Shown in pieces: positions 62,210-64,000 of a stretch of 64,000 nucleotides of DNA. A program made the position numbers and the translations under genes. Where the stretch lies: NCBI GenBank assembly GCA_026125795.1, contig JAHCKM010000001.1:992001-1056000 (forward strand), written 5' to 3'. Numbering within the stretch: position 1 is the stretch's first letter; each line of letters begins with the position of its first letter. Below the pieces are notes generated by a model. It was not told the DNA's origin. It was given only the letters and a program-made list of their open reading frames with translations, and did no database searches. Source of the DNA: Burkholderiaceae bacterium (lineage in GTDB: Bacteria; Pseudomonadota; Gammaproteobacteria; Burkholderiales; Burkholderiaceae_C).

Positions 62210-63037
62210 ATGCCATCCCCTTTCGCAACGCCGAGGACGCCCCCTATGCCCCGCAAGATTAAGCCGATCCGCTCCGACATCGCCTGGAGCACGCCCGACC
62301 GCATCGAGGTGCGCGGCCGCAGCCTGCCCGACGATCTGCTGGGCCGCATCAGCCTGGGCGACCTGGCCTGGCTGCTGCTCGTCGGCCGCACGCCCACGCC
62401 GCAGGAATCGACCGTCTTCAACGCCGTCGCCGTGACGCTCGTCGAGCACGGCATCACGCCGAGCGCGCTGGCCGCGCGGCTCACCTACGCCGGCGCGCCC
62501 GAGTCGCTGCAGGCGGCGGTGGCCGCGGGACTCTGCGGTCTGGGCTCGGTGTTCGTCGGCTCCACCGAAGGCACGGCGAAGATGCTGTACGAAGCGCTGC
62601 CGCCGGGCACCCAGGGCGCCGACCTCGAAAGGATCGCGCGCGACGTGGTCGCCGGCTACCGCGCGCGCGGCCAGATCGTTCCCGGCCTCGGCCATCCGCT
62701 GCACAAGCCGGTCGATCCGCGTGCGCCGCGGCTGTTTGCGATCGCCGCCGAGAACGGCTTCTCGCGCGACTACGTGCGGCTCGAGCAGCTGATCTGCGCC
62801 GAGGCCGAGCGCAGCACCGGCAAGATGCTGCCGGTGAACGCCACCGGCGCGATCGGCGCGATCTGCTGCGAGCTGGGCCTGCCGTGGAAGATCGTGCGCG
62901 GCGTCGGCGTGTTCGCCCGCGCGATCGGGCTGGTGGGCCACATCCTGGAGGAAAGCAACCAGCCGATGGCGGTCGAGATCTGGCAGCGCGTCGAGGACGA
63001 GGCCACCGCGCACGTGCGCCCCGGCGCGCGCGACTGA
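62210..63037 (+). CDS. Short citrate-synthase-like protein (citryl-CoA lyase type)
   Basis: A 275-residue protein (or 263 from ATG 62246) with only the small C-terminal half of a citrate synthase: VPGLGHPLHKPVDPRAPRLF carries the GxGHxxxxxxDPR signature, and the GAIGAICCELGLP segment follows. Family members of this size are citryl-CoA lyases and related condensing or lyase proteins. It starts at the TGA-ATG junction with the CitE-like gene, so the two are linked. Its partner may be that protein. Confidence 0.85.
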   Translation: MPSPFATPRTPPMPRKIKPIRSDIAWSTPDRIEVRGRSLPDDLLGRISLGDLAWLLLVGRTPTPQESTVFNAVAVTLVEHGITPSALAARLTYAGAPESLQAAVAAGLCGLGSVFVGSTEGTAKMLYEALPPGTQGADLERIARDVVAGYRARGQIVPGLGHPLHKPVDPRAPRLFAIAAENGFSRDYVRLEQLICAEAERSTGKMLPVNATGAIGAICCELGLPWKIVRGVGVFARAIGLVGHILEESNQPMAVEIWQRVEDEATAHVRPGARD

Positions 63038-63055
63038 GCACTCGCGGTCACGACG

Positions 63056-64000
63056 ATGAACGAGAATCCTGTGATGGCCAGCATACCGGTCGCGTCGATC
63101 GGGTCGCGGCGGGCCGCGGTACGGCCTGGCGAGCGCTGGCCGGTCGACCAGGTCGAGGCGCTGTTCGAGCTGCCCTTCAACGACCTCATCCACCGCGCGC
63201 AGCAGGTCCACCGCGAGCACTTCGACGCCAACGAGGTGCAGTTGTCGACGCTGCTGTCGATCAAGACCGGGGGCTGCCCGGAGGACTGCGGCTACTGCCC
63301 GCAGTCGGTCCACTTCGACACCGGCGTGGCCGCCGGCAAGCTGCTCGACGTGGCAAAGGTGAGCGCCGCGGCGCGCGCGGCGCGTGCGCAGGGCGCGTCG
63401 CGCTTCTGCATGGGCGCGGCCTGGCGCGAGCCGAGGGACCGCGACATCGAGAAGGTGGCCGAGCTGGTGCGCGCCGTCAAGGCCGAGGGGCTGGAGGCCT
63501 GCTGCACGCTGGGCATGCTCAGCGACGGCCAGGCCAGCGCGCTCAAGTCGGCCGGCCTCGACTACTACAACCACAACCTGGACACCGCCCCCGAGGCGTA
63601 CGGCCGCATCATCTCGACCCGCACCTACGACGACCGGCTGCGCACGCTCGAGCGCGTGCGCGACGCCGGTATCGGCGTGTGCTGCGGCGGCATCGTCGGC
63701 ATGGGCGAGTCGCGCCGGGAGCGGGCGGGGCTGGTCGCGCAGGTCGCCAACCTCGACCCCTACCCGGAGTCGGTGCCGATCAACCAGCTGGTGCGCGTCG
63801 ATGGTACGCCGCTGGCCGACGCCGCGCCGCTCGATCCGCTCGAGTTCGTGCGCACGATCGCGGTGGCGCGCATCACAATGCCGCGCGCGCGGGTGCGGCT
63901 GTCGGCCGGGCGTCGCGAGATGAGCGAGGCGGTGCAGGCGCTGTGCTTCCTGGCCGGCGCCAACTCGATCTTCTACGGCGACAAGCTGCTGACCACCGGC
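63056..64000 (+). CDS. bioB: Biotin synthase, C-terminus outside window
   Basis: A radical SAM enzyme that inserts sulfur into dethiobiotin. The cluster motif [11 protein letters not shown] and downstream [13 protein letters not shown], then [17 protein letters not shown] and [15 protein letters not shown] are unmistakable. ATG 63056 fits the BioB start, 18 bases after the previous stop. The gene runs off the right edge with about 315 residues visible. The cofactor it makes is needed by the carboxylase at 50838-54445; linkage may be coincidental. Confidence 0.95.
   Translation, partial: MNENPVMASIPVASIGSRRAAVRPGERWPVDQVEALFELPFNDLIHRAQQVHREHFDANEVQLSTLLSIKTGGCPEDCGYCPQSVHFDTGVAAGKLLDVAKVSAAARAARAQGASRFCMGAAWREPRDRDIEKVAELVRAVKAEGLEACCTLGMLSDGQASALKSAGLDYYNHNLDTAPEAYGRIISTRTYDDRLRTLERVRDAGIGVCCGGIVGMGESRRERAGLVAQVANLDPYPESVPINQLVRVDGTPLADAAPLDPLEFVRTIAVARITMPRARVRLSAGRREMSEAVQALCFLAGANSIFYGDKLLTTG

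Overview
The window is a high-GC, gene-dense stretch of bacterial chromosome. Three or more Bug/TctC-type periplasmic solute receptors, a PagL-like outer-membrane enzyme remnant, LysR/IclR/TetR regulators and the overall style point to a betaproteobacterium, most likely order Burkholderiales. This is inferred from gene content, not from a marker gene. No rRNA, tRNA, CRISPR array or insertion sequence is visible.

Nearly all of the window is an acyl-CoA catabolic island. It holds nine acyl-CoA dehydrogenases, two crotonases plus a decayed third, two MaoC/hotdog hydratases, two SDRs, a dienoyl-CoA reductase-like enzyme, an SCP2-type thiolase-like protein with its DUF35 partner, three AMP-forming acyl-CoA ligases, a biotin-dependent acyl-CoA carboxylase pair, an AtuA-like protein, a CaiB-type CoA-transferase, a CitE-like lyase, a citrate-synthase-like protein, two MmgE/PrpD proteins and EtfAB. 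Uptake genes for carboxylates (one LivKHMGF ABC system, three Bug receptors) are woven in. A Baeyer-Villiger-type monooxygenase and scars of an aldehyde dehydrogenase and a P450 sit at the left end. Together these suggest degradation of a branched or alicyclic carbon skeleton such as a terpenoid or steroid-like compound; the substrate cannot be read from sequence.

Layout. 1-3331: TetR gene, divergent monooxygenase, then ALDH and P450 remnants. 3421-9230: dehydrogenase plus MmgE/PrpD divergent from a crotonase, then a frameshifted LysR, DoxX, a tandem CDGSH protein and a decayed crotonase copy. 9229-26878 (minus): sixteen genes running from a FadH-like reductase through beta-oxidation enzymes and Bug receptors to LivKHMGF and a ligase. 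27028-30133 (plus): transglutaminase, hydrolase and degenerate ligase. 30152-36273: degenerate SDR, thiolase/DUF35 pair, hybrid kinase, TauD dioxygenase, IclR. 36349-40141: ligase, hotdog dehydratase, Bug receptor and a Bug remnant. 40178-54445 (minus): eleven tightly packed genes from an acyl-CoA carboxylase through two dehydrogenases and a MoxR/VWA pair to an AtuA-like protein. 54534-56928: TetR, EtfB, EtfA. 56944-63037: PagL remnant, dehydrogenase, CoA-transferase, PrpD, CitE-like and citrate-synthase-like genes. 63056-end: bioB.

The most informative non-coding signal is an inverted repeat, CTAAC-N4-GTTAG with variants, placed just before promoter-like hexamers at six transcription start regions (547, 6028, 26897, 30960, 54503, 57586). 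The most symmetric copy precedes the TetR gene at 54534. This suggests one TetR regulator controls most of the island. At least five decayed genes show active remodelling of the locus.
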